Below, in pieces: positions 29,014 through 41,802 of a stretch of 64,000 nucleotides of DNA (positions within the stretch are counted from its first letter, which is position 1; each line of letters opens with the position of its first letter). This DNA is from Corticium candelabrum. Lineage: Eukaryota; Porifera; Homoscleromorpha; Homosclerophorida; Plakinidae. A program made the position numbers and the translations under genes. The stretch is from contig NC_085091.1 in NCBI RefSeq assembly GCF_963422355.1, forward strand, positions 5,241,184 to 5,305,183, in the 5' to 3' direction. A model generated the notes under the pieces. That model did not search any database. It was not told where the DNA came from and was given only the letters and a program-made list of their open reading frames with translations.

Positions 29014-32000
29014 TCAGAATTTTTTATTTGTATCTCTTGCAGATGCCTGCATTGGCACGTACATTGCACTTGGTGTTTCATATATGTTTTCTTCATCACC
29101 GCCTTCGGACCTTACATCACCGTATGCAGGGTTACTCTTCATGTCTTGTACGTTTTCTACCACTTCATACGTTTCTACTGGTTTCAAATCCGAGCTTTCA
29201 CTTTCAATGACTGCAGCATTAGCAAACGACAGCATCCCAATTGGTGTGTTTTGATCGGCTCTGGAGTCATCGTGTAGTGATTTGCGAGAGGGAAATTCCG
29301 TCGGCATGTCCGGTGAGGTAGCTACATTGCTTGCAGAAAGTTGTCTACGACGATGCACAACGAAATAGAAAATAATCACGCAAATAAGAACTGGTATGAT
29401 GGCCGTCACAGTCACGGATATACCAGCCACAGCTCTTTGAGACAACTCTTGTTCGCCAGCTACATCTACAACATAGAGCAAAAAGTAATTGAATAAACTT
29501 CAACATGTCTGCAGATATATAGTCAATATTAGTTGACTTATACCTTGCGTTGTACTTATATCATGAGTAAAATGCAACTCTTGTGAGGTGGTCGTAACGT
29601 TGTCTGTAAAAATATACCAAACATTCTTTGCATTACTGTATTTGTAGATATAATTATACTTAATTTATAAGATCGAGAATGCATTACGTGATGTGTTTAC
29701 ATTCCCAGTTGAAATCAAAGATGTCAGTGAAGCTACTGTTGATGCTAAAAAATATAAAGAATTGTCATATATCTGTTACTCTAATCGTATCGTTGATCGA
29801 ATACCATAAGTTGGACATGCATTTTGCGGTCGACATGCATCTGCGTATACAGCTGGTCCTAAACACCGGACTCTACTGGTGCTGCATTGTCTTTGTACAA
29901 GTGTGATGCCATAACCCGATCCACACGATAAACTGCACTGAGAACCTCTATTTGACTCTAACCATCCTTCGATCTCTACGTCATGAAAAGCACATGTTCA
30001 AGAGTTTAATAATTTTTCTATGTAATCATAGAGTTTGCTTGGTCATGCCTTGAAAGGTCACTCTAGTACTTGCTGTACTGCTTCCCACAAGATTAATTGC
30101 TGTGCAGTTGAAAACGTCATCTCTTTGCTTAGTCGAATAGTATTGTATTGTCAGATAACTCTTGAAATAGTCAGCAGAGATTTTGTATCCATTGCCCGAG
30201 GTATTTATAGCAACACCATTTTTGTACCAGACAAACATGGGTTTTGGATTGACGATCCTAGACTGACAGGTAATAGTTCTTTCGTCGTAAAAACTTTTCC
30301 AGTCTTCCTTTTTAGATGTTATAAGTGTGACGGGTAAACCTGTAATAATTATTATAATAATAAGTAGGTATTAGTACATGATTTAGTGTAGTATACGTAA
30401 CACATATTAACTGACCTGGAACGTCGATGAAAGTAAACCAAGAAACGCCGTGATCGACCAACCGTATTTCGTATATTCCGACATCGGCTTCAGTTAAATT
30501 TGAAACAAAAATTCTAATATCGTGTATGGATTCATCGAGAACAAATCGGTCATCAGTTGAAGTATTCACATAAATTCCGTTTCTGTAAATTTTGGCCTTT
30601 CCGAGATCGACGTCGCAGTATCCAAAAATCAAATCGCAAGTTATTTCAATTTCAGCACTTGGGTACATGGGAACAGACGAAGGGCGATAATTAATAGACA
30701 TAATGCAATAAGCCTAGAATGCATATATGTATAATCAATCATTGCTGTTAAATAATTATACCAGTACCGGTAGTATTTGACGCATATAACGTGGCTGCAA
30801 TTGACTCTACTTGACCCAATGAGTTTTTAGCATAACAGAAGTAGTTTCCAAGATGAACGTGATCAACATTTCTAATTAGCAACCATTGCCTTCCTTTTGT
30901 ATAGTCAAAGCTTAAAGTATCTATTGATATCCCATCCTAAACCAGAACAAATGTAATTGCTATTATTCATTAGAACTAGCTTGTAACCTTTTTCCAGTTG
31001 ACTTCAGGCTCAGGAATGCCATACACTTTGCACCAAAATGCTGCTTGCTCAGTGTATGGAACGAATGGTTCAAGATAAATACTGACCGGCATTTGAATAA
31101 TGACCGGGAAAACTAAATAGACAGGATAAGAAATATGTTAACAGCGTAATGTCTGTAAGTAACATCTATAATCGCTAGAGACCACAACTTTGTTACCTTG
31201 AATGCAAATATTACGCTAATGTAAATAGTACTTTATTAGCATAAGCATCATATGGTAATAAACAGTCATAAAATAAAGTCAACGAGCACTAAAAGTGTCT
31301 TGCATTCCAACTTTCCTTTCGGTAAATCAGGTAACCAATGCTAAGAGTTGTTCTCGCGCGATAAATAATATCTAAATTTATTGATTTTGGTTTTCATATA
31401 TACTTGCCATATCTTTATTGAAATCGTGACAAAAGCCTGACTCATATAGGAAAGTGTTCCCCACTTTCTCTATTATTTTGTTCTGCGAGCATTTCGCTAA
31501 ATATGTAACTATAGCAGTCTCTGTTTTCCAGCGATGTTTAAGTGTTAAAATAAGACATCCGTTCAATATTTCCATAGATACGAATAAGGCAGCACAATAT
31601 GTGAAAAAAATATCTTAATAATACATTATTTAAAATATGTTACGTAGTAGCTAATTACACTCTTTACAAGTTTTCCCTTTCTAAAATCCCATAAATGACA
31701 TAAACAATATGGATTTCCTATAACGTTCTATTCAATTCAAGCAATAAACTTTGTTCTTTAGCATCTAAACTTACTTCTGCTTTATACAATAGCGTAATAT
31801 TATTGTGGTAATATAATTTGTACTATACTTTAAATGGTAAAGCAATACCCTTGCTGGTGCACGAAATTTATTTAGTTGGATCATGCTGTTTGAAACTTCA
31901 AAGAGTACATACACACCTGCTGCATCTGATGTATTTATGACCCAATATATCTATGTTTCTGAACATAATATCGCTAAATAATTTTTTTCAAAAAATTTGC

Positions 32001-33331
32001 AATAATAAAACAATTACTGTAATTTGAAAAAGTATACTAAACTAAGTATTACATTTTACCATGAACTGTTAGTTGATAACTCCTCTGTGTCTTCCCAAAG
32101 TAGTTTCCTGCCTCGCACGTGTACCAACCTGTATCCGTTTCGTTGACACGAGAAAAGATAAGCTCACTCCCACTTTGTGTGACAAAAAGCTTTCTATTTT
32201 TAGCAATCGTAAGACCGTCCTTTTTCCAGACAATTTGAGGTTTGGGAATTCCGATAGCATCACAGAGAAAGCTAACTTTGTTTCCTTTAATTACTGTGAC
32301 GTGGACATGGTTTCTATCGGTTGCTTTTAAGAATCTGGGAATGTAGCCTAAATACGCAAATTCAATATTTACACATTGCTGCTGAGCCCGATACTATTAT
32401 TTTACCTTTATATATATTTCAATATAGAGAAAATCCTTGACGAGTGACTGAGGAGTCGGTTGTAAATACTATTAGAAACGACTTTTCCATAATTGTTTCA
32501 AACGGAATTTCGTTTGAGGTATATTTGCCGACCGGTTCAGATTCAGTTGTTTCTACCTTGTAAACTTTGACATAATCGATAAATCTTTCTAGATCAAAGG
32601 ATTTAAACGACAGAACGACGGTAGATTCTGGAGGCACTTCGACAATCCAACTACAGTTTTCATAATTTTTGTAATTCTTTGGAAATTATGGTGACGTTAT
32701 ATGACCAGTGACCAAAGAAAGGTTACCGCCACATGGTTCTGTAAAAGAAACAGTATTTTTAGCTTTAATATATTCCGCATTCAACATTCCGCGGTTTCGC
32801 GGTAATTTAAGTCCATATTTTACCTATTAGCAATACTTAAAGTTAATCATAAACAGAATGTCTTTCTTTGCAGCATGCCAATATAGTATACTTGATATGA
32901 CTTCAATTATATAGTAAAATATGTGGCCAAATTCCAAATTTTTACTGTAATTTGTCTTGAAATGTATGAATCATTGTATTAATTAAGTAGATGGCCAAGC
33001 ATGACCTTGGCGAAACAAAGTTACCGACACACAAACAAAAGAAAGCAGAACAGAGGAAAGAAGAGCAAAGCAGAGGAAAGCAGACCTCAGCAAAGAAGAG
33101 CAGATCAAACACCCGATCGATTTGCCTTTGTATGAAAGACCAATAAGGCATATGAGAATCTTTGGGATAGTAATTAATTAATAACAGCTAATTTATCTTA
33201 CATGCATTCTAGACAAGGTTTATGCTGTCTAGTTGATTTACCTGAGCAATCGTATCCTGTCCATTGTGGAGCACATTTGCAACTGCACGGTTGCACAATT
33301 GAGCCTTCATTCAAGCACACAAGCGAGCAAC
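29014..33331 (-). pseudogene. EGF-CUB-4xIg-TSP1-TM receptor, gene 2A, broken
   Basis: Exons on the minus strand: EGF 33242-33331, CUB 32406-32738, Ig1 32060-32347, Ig2 30988-31112 plus 30762-30936, Ig3 30416-30713, Ig4 30049-30339, TSP1 29805-29975, linker 29544-29603, TM/tail 29014-29465. Lesions against paralogue 2B: the CUB SPGFP glycine codon is a TAA (32696-32698); a CUB tryptophan codon is a TGA (32419-32421); Ig3 is 298 nt instead of 300, a frameshift near its start; and the Ig2 first-half donor reads GTTACA instead of GTACAA. The TM/tail exon is still open (AVAGISVTVTAI, RRRQ, and Tyr motifs NPAYGDV, NIYETP, MYVPM). No signal-peptide exon was found; a transposon sits upstream. It may still make a fragment, but not the full receptor. 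Confidence 0.82.
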
Positions 33332-33665
33332 CTAACCAACATTAGGACAAAAAATATAACCGCCATACAGAATATAGAATAAATTAAATTACACTAAGAT
33401 TTGACTAATAATTAAAAGTAAAATATGTAATTGTCGTATTACCTTAATTGAAGCTAATATTCTGCATGTTGAAGACAAGTGCACAATCACAAAAATTCAT
33501 CAACGTTTAAATATGTTTGAAATAATATCAAACTGCCAGTCTTTATATTATTATGTGGCCGAACTGCCTGCATGATTAAACTTTGCAGACTTTACTTTTT
33601 GCTTAGTGAAGTAGCTACTTTCTGCTTACATGACGAATCCTTATCGCCAGACTAGATCAGCCTAA

Positions 33666-36600
33666 TAGTCAGTCGGCCAACCCCAAAGGTCGCTTCTCTT
33701 AGAAGTTGCGTAGCCCCACCCAAGCCCGGGGAAGTTTTGATAACTCTAAAAGAGAAAGCAGTATGACAGAACTCCAAATGCACTTGTTTGCCTCTCCATA
33801 CCGGGGCCGTTAGGTAGCCGCACGTCAACAAAATTTAGGGGCGTGCCACAGACGTCAGTACAGCGACCTTGCTAACTCTGTGGTCGGCAGAGCACTCGAA
33901 ACGGGTTAAAACGCACCATGCAAACTACTGAGGCATAAAGCATCCATTGTGAACATGTTAGTTAGCAGCATTAGCCCAATAGCCTACGATATCACACGTG
34001 ATCACATGACACGCGATGACGAAACCTTTTAAGTCGCGTCTGTCAACTTTCCTAGCTAGAGACCTAAACTAAACCAGATTGCTCATTAGCAGTTCAACTT
34101 CTATTACAGCAGCAGTAGAATAAACTGTAAGCAAACAGAAAGCCGTACCAATGCGAAGTAGGCTGTCAACAAAAAGCCTAGATGTCCAGGAAAGCAGGCA
34201 TCACGTAGAATGAAAGCGCTGCACAGCTACCTTGTTGTGGACTACGAAACGGTGTCTGCTGTTCTCCTACGAATGTAAATCAATGGTCTTTCAGTAGTAC
34301 TCTTGCCCAACCTCAGGTCTCAGACACTTGGCCTCATAACCTCGTCGGTTTGTCATTTGGCTGGCTTCAAAAGAGTCCAAATTATTTTCTGAACGTGTGG
34401 GAAACAAGTAACACGCCAGACAGACGATGACCAGTGTTTATTTGCGTAACCTCGAGTAAAGAATTGTGATGCGGGGGCGTAATGACTACTTCCGGTAACG
34501 TGATCGAAGTCTATGGTAGAGTACAGTGTTTCTTTAGCCGATGTTATGTGGAGTGTATGACGTAAGGAAAAGGTTGCTACATGCAGAAAGACGTAATCGT
34601 AACTGGACAATAAAGATTTAATTGCTCAAAGTTCACTGCAAGGACACTACATGTAAGATTCACTTTCAGACTGTGGTTTTAGTTAGATGATAGACGTCAT
34701 CGGAACTGGACGATGACGACTTAAATAGGTGCTAGAAATTGAAAGTAATACAAGTACACTAAATAAAGATTCACTTCGAGACTAAATGAAAGTCGTCATC
34801 GTTGCTGGTCGATGAAGACCTAAGTGATAAAAGTTCAAAGTAAATACAAGTATTCACTACCAGATTGTTGTCTAGAAGAACTTCCGGTTGGCAATATATA
34901 GAAAGAGCTTTCGCCTACCTACATTAGTTTACTAAATTAGGTGTGAGCAATCTACTTGTTGTTATCTTTCGACTCAACTCTAATTAACTCAGCTTTCAAC
35001 GGTATTAGAGGTAAAGCTGTCAAATGAACAGTTATCTGCCAAACCGAACGTCAGAGATATATTGTAGACTATGACAGATCTCAAATTCAAAATCATTTCG
35101 CAGTTTTGTTTTGAATATCATCTGATTTCTGTTCAGAGAGCAAAGATAGCAAAAAGTGACTCTGAGCACTGCCAGTGCCATATTTGTATGATGTTACCGA
35201 TCCTCTTACGGCTTTTACACAAACCAGTTGGAGAACGTTGTAACATGCAGCAAGTATTCGCTTAGACGACGTCTTTACAGTTCTACAGAATTCTTGCACA
35301 GATGAATCGAAACCGATAGGAGCTTAACACAGACAATGGTACCAAGCATACACTAACAAAATGGTTTTAGACACAGTTCAGCGCAACCGAGATGTTAGCA
35401 TCTCTGAAAGTAGTTCTATAAGAGAGTCAGACGACCCAGACGCACCTTAATTAAGCAATGGGCAGCACTGCAACCGATCGTTGGACCAGAAGACTTGTCT
35501 CCCCAACCAACATCAAACTATGTTTGCTTTGTGAACAGAGCACAAAAACAATTTAAGGGAAACGACAGTCTTTAAGCAGAGTTACTACCTTTTCAGCATG
35601 TTGTGCTATTTCAAACGCAGCGGAAATCTGAAAATACAGAAGAATTTTATTGGAAGTGCATCAAGGACCGTGTCAGCCTGATGGTATCGCCAAGGAGCTT
35701 TACTATCATGAATCTTGCTACAGTAATTACACTCACCAGGAAACATTAACCAACATGCTTGATTCTCAGATCTCTCTAGAAGATGCACAACACAGTACAG
35801 CATATGACTGTGCGTTTCAAACTCTTGCCGGTGAAGTCGAGGGAACAATACTTAGCGAAGATGAAGAAGAATTATTGCAAGAATGTCTGACTTGAGGTCA
35901 ACATTTGTAGACTTTTTAAAGCAGGAAGGTGTTGACTCTCCAAATTACAAAATGAGCAAACTGAAGCGTCGTCTACAAAAGAATTTCGGTAATCGCATAA
36001 TATTATTTGCAAATCCACAAACTGTAACGGAGCCGAAACTGGTTACGTCTGCTACTGCATGTGCCCCAGCTATTGAATGGACGACAAAGCCACCGGTACC
36101 TGTTGACGTTTTGAAACTGATCGGTTGCATCTGTAAAACTGGGTGCAGCTCTAAGCACTGCTTTTGCCAGGAAAGCTGCTTGCCATGAACAGATGTGTGC
36201 CATTGCGACAATTGCGAAAACCCTAATACGCGTGAAGTCTTGCAGCCTGCTTCCACTATAGCATCTGCAAATGCGTTTGAAGCTGATAATTTTGATCTAA
36301 ACTCTACTGATGAATATGATGAATAGGTGGCTCTTTACATTTCATTGGTTGTTAATTAATTAAGTGTAGTTTCTATATGAAATCATTAGTCCACTAAATA
36401 ATGACTAAAATTGACTCTTAGCGATATAGTATAGCCGTAAATTTAGACACTATATGTCAGTAACGCATACGTCCTGCTTTTGATGGTCTTATGTTAATTA
36501 TTGTACACTTGTACTAACGTCTAAATAGTTAGTATTTCATGTACGTTCCACACATCTGGGAGTTTGTCACGACTGGTGCGGTATTTACTGTCTTGCCGAA

Positions 36601-37036
36601 CGCTCAGGGTCAAGTTACTGTTGCAAGGCAGTCACACGCAGCAGCACAAGCGTAGCAACCATGAAGGAGTTTTCTTTCATCAACAGAACTACCGGCAATG
36701 TGAGAAATACTATCTAGAGACCACACTTCATTACCTCCAGCTCTAGAAAAGACAGCTGTACTTGTTTAAGTCTTCGGGTGATATAGCTAATGTCTATAGA
36801 CCTTATGCGTGAGACCACGTTCGTCTCTTACTCTCGGTTCGCTGTTGCTGCGAACTTGCGTGGGCGTGGCGTCAGTCAATCTAGTTCTTCTTGTTACTCA
36901 GAAACGGCCTCGTTCCAAGACGGCAAACAATCGCAAATGCACTCGCATGGCTTCTATTCGACGATTTCAACTACGGAAACTTCCCCGGTTTTGGGGCTAC
37001 ACAACTTGTCGCTTTCTGATGTTGGTCGAAGGACTT
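33666..37036 (+). mobile_element. DNA transposon with long inverted termini, copy 1
   Basis: The left end starts TAGTCAGTCGGCCAAC and the right end, inverted, reads AGTCCTTCGACCAAC. The next ~200 bp at each end are related (both contain gtagccccacccaagcccgg-like and ggccgtt blocks). Copy 2 lacks an insertion at this site (ccctaagggttgttgc at ~47734), so the empty site is visible. Possible flanking target duplications are taa and tga (imperfect). The internal plus-strand frames match minus-strand frames of the inverted element at 47898-51050. About three diverged ~100-bp tandem units occur at 34580-34880. The superfamily is not assigned. Confidence 0.75.
35650..36327 (+). pseudogene. Transposon-encoded protein remnants, copy 1
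   Basis: Two adjoining frames. The first (35650-35895) contains LYYHESCYSNYTHQETL, a motif typical of an uncharacterised repetitive protein family of invertebrate transposons. The second (35883-36188) contains NYKMSKLKRRLQKNFGNRII, then IEWTTKPPVPVDVLKLIGC, and ends in a Cys-rich tail (CKTGCSSKHCFCQESC) whose similarity continues past a stop to ~36327. The middle of the protein seen in copy 2 (ALPGYHAFTGCDTTGAF) is missing here. Deletion, frame change and stop make it inactive. I can name the family only as recurrent transposon-associated. Confidence 0.55.
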
Positions 37037-37552
37037 GAGGGGTTGTTGCATACTATTCCCTAGCATATTGCAGTCTCCAAACTAATCGTATTATCTCCTA
37101 TCCGTGTACGACTTGCAAGGATTTTGTCTTCTTTTATCTTGGTCTGTAGTGGCTTTGCTGTTCCTTTCTCCGTGTTTTACTTCCGGATGCATCAGCTAGG
37201 TGCGTTAGCGTCCTAGTAGAGTTCTTGTACGCTTACAGCAGCAACTTTACGACACGTGCTAATCTTACTTGACCTAGATACACCTGGCTACTATAAACTG
37301 GGTTAAGCTGGCTCATAGCGCAAACAGTTCCAGAATGCGAATGCCTGACATTTCATCTGGAACTGTAACCGTACCATATCTACAGCCACCTAATGTTCAT
37401 ACCTTGTTCTTGGTAAAATCCGCAGAAAACAATCAGTAAGTTGATAAGCGTATGAACGTACAACATCACTCCAAAGTATCTCTTGTCGCAGTCTCGATCT
37501 GTCAAATGAGCATATCCTCTGGCAGGAACTAACTATGGAAGCCGATAAGTGC

Positions 37553-37618
37553 GAGTTCATATCAACGCGCACCTGTCGGAAACTGCCATGCGGCAGGTAG
37601 GTGTGCGTTGATATAAAA
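37553..37618. repeat. Short inverted repeat (hairpin)
   Basis: Arms catatcaacgcgcacctg and caggtaggtgtgcgttgat enclose a ~20-nt loop, giving a 17-18 bp stem with few mismatches. The same hairpin occurs in block II copy 2 at 51407-51468 with different loop and arm substitutions. It could be a tiny MITE-like element or a structured RNA or cruciform site. Confidence 0.6.
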
Positions 37619-38349
37619 ATACAAAATACAGCATGGATTTCTAAATTTATAACGTGTTTTAAAATTTGAATTGTTTACTATCAACGTAGCTCATATGCGA
37701 TTTGTTATCAACAATGTACACATCATAACGTGCGTTATTTCATTTTCGATAGACGCGTTACAGCCCTAGATTCTTGCTGAATCCTAAAAAAGAGGTGTGG
37801 AACGTGCTTGCGCTCTTCGATCAGTAACTGCAACGATTGTTTCAAAGGTGTCTCCATTTTGGGATCGTTGTCTACTACAAGTCGTACAATCTGTGCGAAT
37901 CGACCAGTAAACTGGATACGAGTAATGTGTTTCCGAGGCCGTAATCTTACAATGTGAAGATTGCTTGTGCGTTTAAAGCGTTTTTGTATGTTCATATAAT
38001 TTATCATTGATCGAGTGATTGATTAATAATAATTAGCAAAACTACACAAATACACATATATGCACACTGTTGCACAGGCTTAATTTTGTTTTCAGTAACG
38101 ATGTAATTGTTATTGTAAAGTTTTATAGATTTAAACTATGAACAAATTTCTAACAGATATTTTCAAAAGTAATATACCCAGCTGAAGAAGATACTTGGAT
38201 TGAAACATCATGTGAGTTCATGTTATATTGGTATGCTGTGTATGAGAGCTCTACAATAACCGATATATCGTCATATCATATACACACGCATGCACGTGTG
38301 CGTGTATGGTTGTCTGTGCATGTTATATCTATATACCATTATATACACA

Positions 38350-38359
38350 CACACACACA

Positions 38360-38401
<42 letters not shown>
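38350..38401. repeat. (AC)n-(AT)n microsatellite at block II boundary
   Basis: Short CA repeats run into ~16 AT repeats, followed by attt and gttt tetramers. Similarity between the two block II copies ends here. Confidence 0.95.
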
Positions 38402-38406
<5 letters not shown>

Positions 38407-38471
38407 TTATTTATTTGTTTGTTTGTTTATTTTCATATATATAGCCAAATATATATTTCAATACAACCAAT

Positions 38472-39427
38472 CTACGATACAGGCAAATCTCTTAAACTAA
38501 AATTACTGTCATTAATGTCTAACAACAATCTACTTAGAATCATGCTTGCATTATACGACCACGACTTAACTGACAATTGCTGCAACAAATTATTTAAAGA
38601 CTGACTAAAAGGAATAGAATTAACAGAAACAGTTTTAGATGCTATAGTCTTTAATGCATTCAAGCTGACATCCGACCATGTCTCAAATGATTCAACTGCA
38701 AGTGGAAAGAAGAGAGCACCAGATGAAAACACTTGGGTATCGTACTTCATACACTTTGAAATTTCTCCTTCTAAAGCCGCAAAACAGGTGTTGCTTGCTG
38801 AATGCGACACAAATCTTTGCTGGAACGAATTACACACGTTTACATCAAAATAAGCCGGACGGCCAAACAAAAAGTTTGGATGACAGACATTGCCAGGTCG
38901 ACTATAGTTCACTGAAGAAGAGCTTTGATCGCGTCGGGTCTCTTTATCGCGTACTAGCAAAGCTTGAAAAATGACATCCTTCAAAGCATCATGACGTCTA
39001 GAACGTAAAGAAATCTTCCGGCAACCAAGAAGATGATCACCAAACATATCCAATACCTGGCAGCAAATGCAACGGACAGCATTTGGAGATGAAGAAAACA
39101 GTGGAAGACCGAGCCAAAGGTGAACAGCAATCGTGAACTCATGACAACTCATGGCAAGCCCGAGATTGGGGTTGGGAATGGCTGTAAGCCATGCTCCTGC
39201 ATGGGGCTCAGGGGTAATGTTCAACCTGGCTTTGACTCTAATAGAACAAAACTCCTTAAATAGATCAAAATCCCATTTGTCCACTTGACTCTGAAGAGAA
39301 TGCTGAGAAGCAACGTTTATGTCAGTGTCTATCTGAACATTTTCATAAGTAGTAAAGAACGTTTCTTTAACATTCGATTCACCATTCACTTTGAGAGATA
39401 AAATTTCGTCAATTGAGGAGATGCTAA
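38472..39427 (-). CDS. C-terminal region of a retroelement protein (Zn knuckle plus nuclease-like)
   Basis: A 305-codon frame (extendable upstream to ~39427, where a TAA or a splice acceptor tttatttag lies). It has the features of the region C-terminal to the reverse transcriptase in a family of invertebrate retroelements: GAWLTAIPNPNLG, LWLGLPLF, a zinc-knuckle-like CICCQVLDMFGDHLLGC, RRHDALKDVIFQAL, a nuclease-like segment (RPAYFDVNV, then LEGEISKCMKY), FFPLAVESFETW and a terminal LLQQLSVKSWSYNASMIL. No RT core (YxDD) was found upstream, so it is a 5'-truncated copy or a captured fragment. It is unusual here in having no stop over ~950 bp. It lies between the two block II copies and has no counterpart after copy 2. 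Confidence 0.6.
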
Positions 39428-41802
39428 ATAAACAACATTAGAATAGAACTAATTATTGGCGTGTAACAGGGCGAAAGCTTGACGTTTTGTACTTACGCAA
39501 TTCAGGAGTGTGAACCCATGTATGAGATTGTATTGCTTAGATCTTTGCACACACCATGGGACCTCAACTAATACATTGCCTAGAATAGTAGCCTTGTCTA
39601 GAGAAGAACAGAACAGCTGCTAGACACATCGTGGCGACTTGACAGGAAGTGTAGACGTGAAGAATCGTATAGTCCCAACCCATGCAAAACTTACAAACTG
39701 TTTGAATTCTACTATGGTTTGATACTTTAGCAAATCTCATACAACAGCACAGCGAATGCAATAAGCAGCTCGACTAATTTTGTTACGGTCTTCCCTGCGT
39801 TTCTTGTTGCTTTGCAATCAAGTGACCACAATATTGTCTCTCTGAATCCAAAGACACCTTCTAGATGCATGCAAAGCTACGACTTAATTTGTTTGAACTC
39901 TGGAATCCAGTAAATAGGCTCGCAAAGAAGATCAAGAAATGCCCTTACTCATTTAGTCAATAGTCCACGAATTGTCTCAACGTAACTACCAACAATTCCA
40001 GTATTATCTTAAAGATACATCTTAGTTTCTTTGTCAAGGCTCAGTACTTCCATCAGTCAGATGCAGATAGTTTCTGACTCTCTATCAATCCTATACTCAT
40101 TAACAGTTACATGAATTCTATTTCTTTTCAAAGAATTTGATTCACAGAAGTGTGTCAAGTGTCTTTAACATCTTACATATTCAGTCTTCGTCAAAGTAGA
40201 TGCAATAACTGAATGAGTGATTTGGTGACGGTCCCTTGCGAGCAACAATTTTTGAAGTCAGACGATAGTCGAAATTTTATCTACTAGCTTGTACGAATAC
40301 GGAGATACCTTAATTATCATAATATCGCTTGTTCTAGCAAATGGACTGGTCACACCTGCAACAAATACTGGTTGTCAACAGTGAAATAAGGACTCGTGTC
40401 AAAGTTCGTGTATGAAACACCTACGGAAGTTACAAACCGTTAATATTATCTAAAGAGAATCGGCTGCTTGTTAGGCATTTCATTAGAATGATCACTTTAA
40501 AGAAAAACTCTCACAGAATACAAAAATTTGCTGAAAGAAAGATACAAGGACCAATATTATCATGCATGAAACTTACTGTCCAACCAGCCACAGAGACAGA
40601 GAAGTGCAAGTTGTTCAGATGATTTCCCGTATTACACGTATTCCCTTACTCTGTGTCATCGTTTGGAAATATATTCTTTAGTTTTAACTGTAACAAGTGC
40701 TTCTAACGCACCCAAATTGCAGCGAGACATGATCTATGAACTAATTTTAAACGGGGCTTCTTTAAGGCTCCGTTTTATACCAACACAGTCGCCATTTGCG
40801 TGGTACTGTACGCTACTTTATTAACCTAACCGCGATGCTTTACCTTAATCATAGCTAGATCTCCTCTATTCAGCGATGTAAAGCAATCATACTCATCTCC
40901 CACTACTCTTTGTAACGACATTTATTATACTGGCGGGAATGTGTAGAAGTATACAATATATACAATGACCTATTTTGAGGTGGCAGTTGTTATGGTTATC
41001 AATGTGCATAATTGGCGGAAAAACCAAACGAGAGGTTGCCTCTCTTTACAAAGTTTCTGTCTAAAACAAGAATTTTACAAGGAAATGGCAACATAGACTT
41101 GGCTTAGGTGAGACTGATATCACGAAGTCTTCTCATGTATGTTCAGATAATTTCCCACGTAAGTCTTGGTCTTCACATTTGAAAGGCACGTATACCAAGC
41201 TGGGCCGATATGTTCTGCATCTGAATCTAAGCAAGAGACACTCAACAAAATGCTACCAGATGGCAGAGGCACAATTCGAGGTAAGCAACTGTTATAGCTA
41301 CAAGTAACAATTTTCCTATTAACTTAAGGGCCGGATCCCCTACTGACAAAATACAATCATTTTAATTCATGACATAAATGTTACATAGGAATTATTATTT
41401 AATTAAATTGTTTTAAAGTTAGCTCTTGCTAATGCTAGAAGAGTACCAACGGTCTAACGGTCAAATTGTCTCCATAGCAACAAGGCACGTCTCCGCTGTT
41501 TTAAATGAGGATACAACAGTTATTGCTCGCTCGCTTCGCTCAAACGAGCAGGAAACGCGAGGCTACTTAGATTGCCAACAGTCTGATGAGATTAGATTCC
41601 TTTTTTGTACGTTCAAGCTCATCTTGATGAGTTTCGATATCTCCGGTTGTTCAAATTATTTATGGAAAAGACGTCAAATGTTTTCGTCAGCGTAACGAAG
41701 GTAAAATCGATCCATAAGGTTGTTGTACGTCGTGTAACAAATTTTGCTAACTTAATAGAATAAGAAGGCTCGTAATGGCGTCCATACTGTCTTCTCGCAA
41801 CC
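39428..41802. other. Unassigned intergenic region
   Basis: About 2.4 kb of single-copy sequence between the retroelement frame and block II copy 2. Frames are short; the longest (41426-41695 +, 41619-41918 -) show no family signature. A donor-like gcgtaagtac on the minus strand at ~39490 could belong to an upstream exon of the retroelement-derived frame, but no phase-compatible join was found. Confidence 0.35.

Larger units (their letters stand above)
27167..38400. repeat. Segmental duplication block II, copy 1
   Basis: Colinear in the same orientation with 41803-52240. Similarity begins at tcgagtgcgc(t/c)(a/g)gaagttctc and ends at the AT microsatellites (38370-38401 and 52196-52240). It carries a transposase fragment, receptor gene 2A on the minus strand, and a 3.4-kb transposon. 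The copies are more diverged than those of block I, so this duplication is older. Each copy has its own transposon insertion in gene intron 1 or the 5' flank. Confidence 0.92.

Noticed and set aside
28940..29277. Plus-strand ORFs over the gene 2A tail (and 43565-43993 over 2B)
   Set aside because: Antisense shadows of the minus-strand TM/tail exon.
34353..34610. Minus-strand 85-codon ORF within transposon copy 1 as a gene
   Set aside because: It is antisense to the element's other frames and overlaps noncoding tandem units. The paralogous ORF at 50137-50361 shares only part, and no domain is seen.
38220..38604. Plus-strand ORFs near 38.2-38.6 kb
   Set aside because: They translate an AT/CA microsatellite and the antisense of the retroelement frame.
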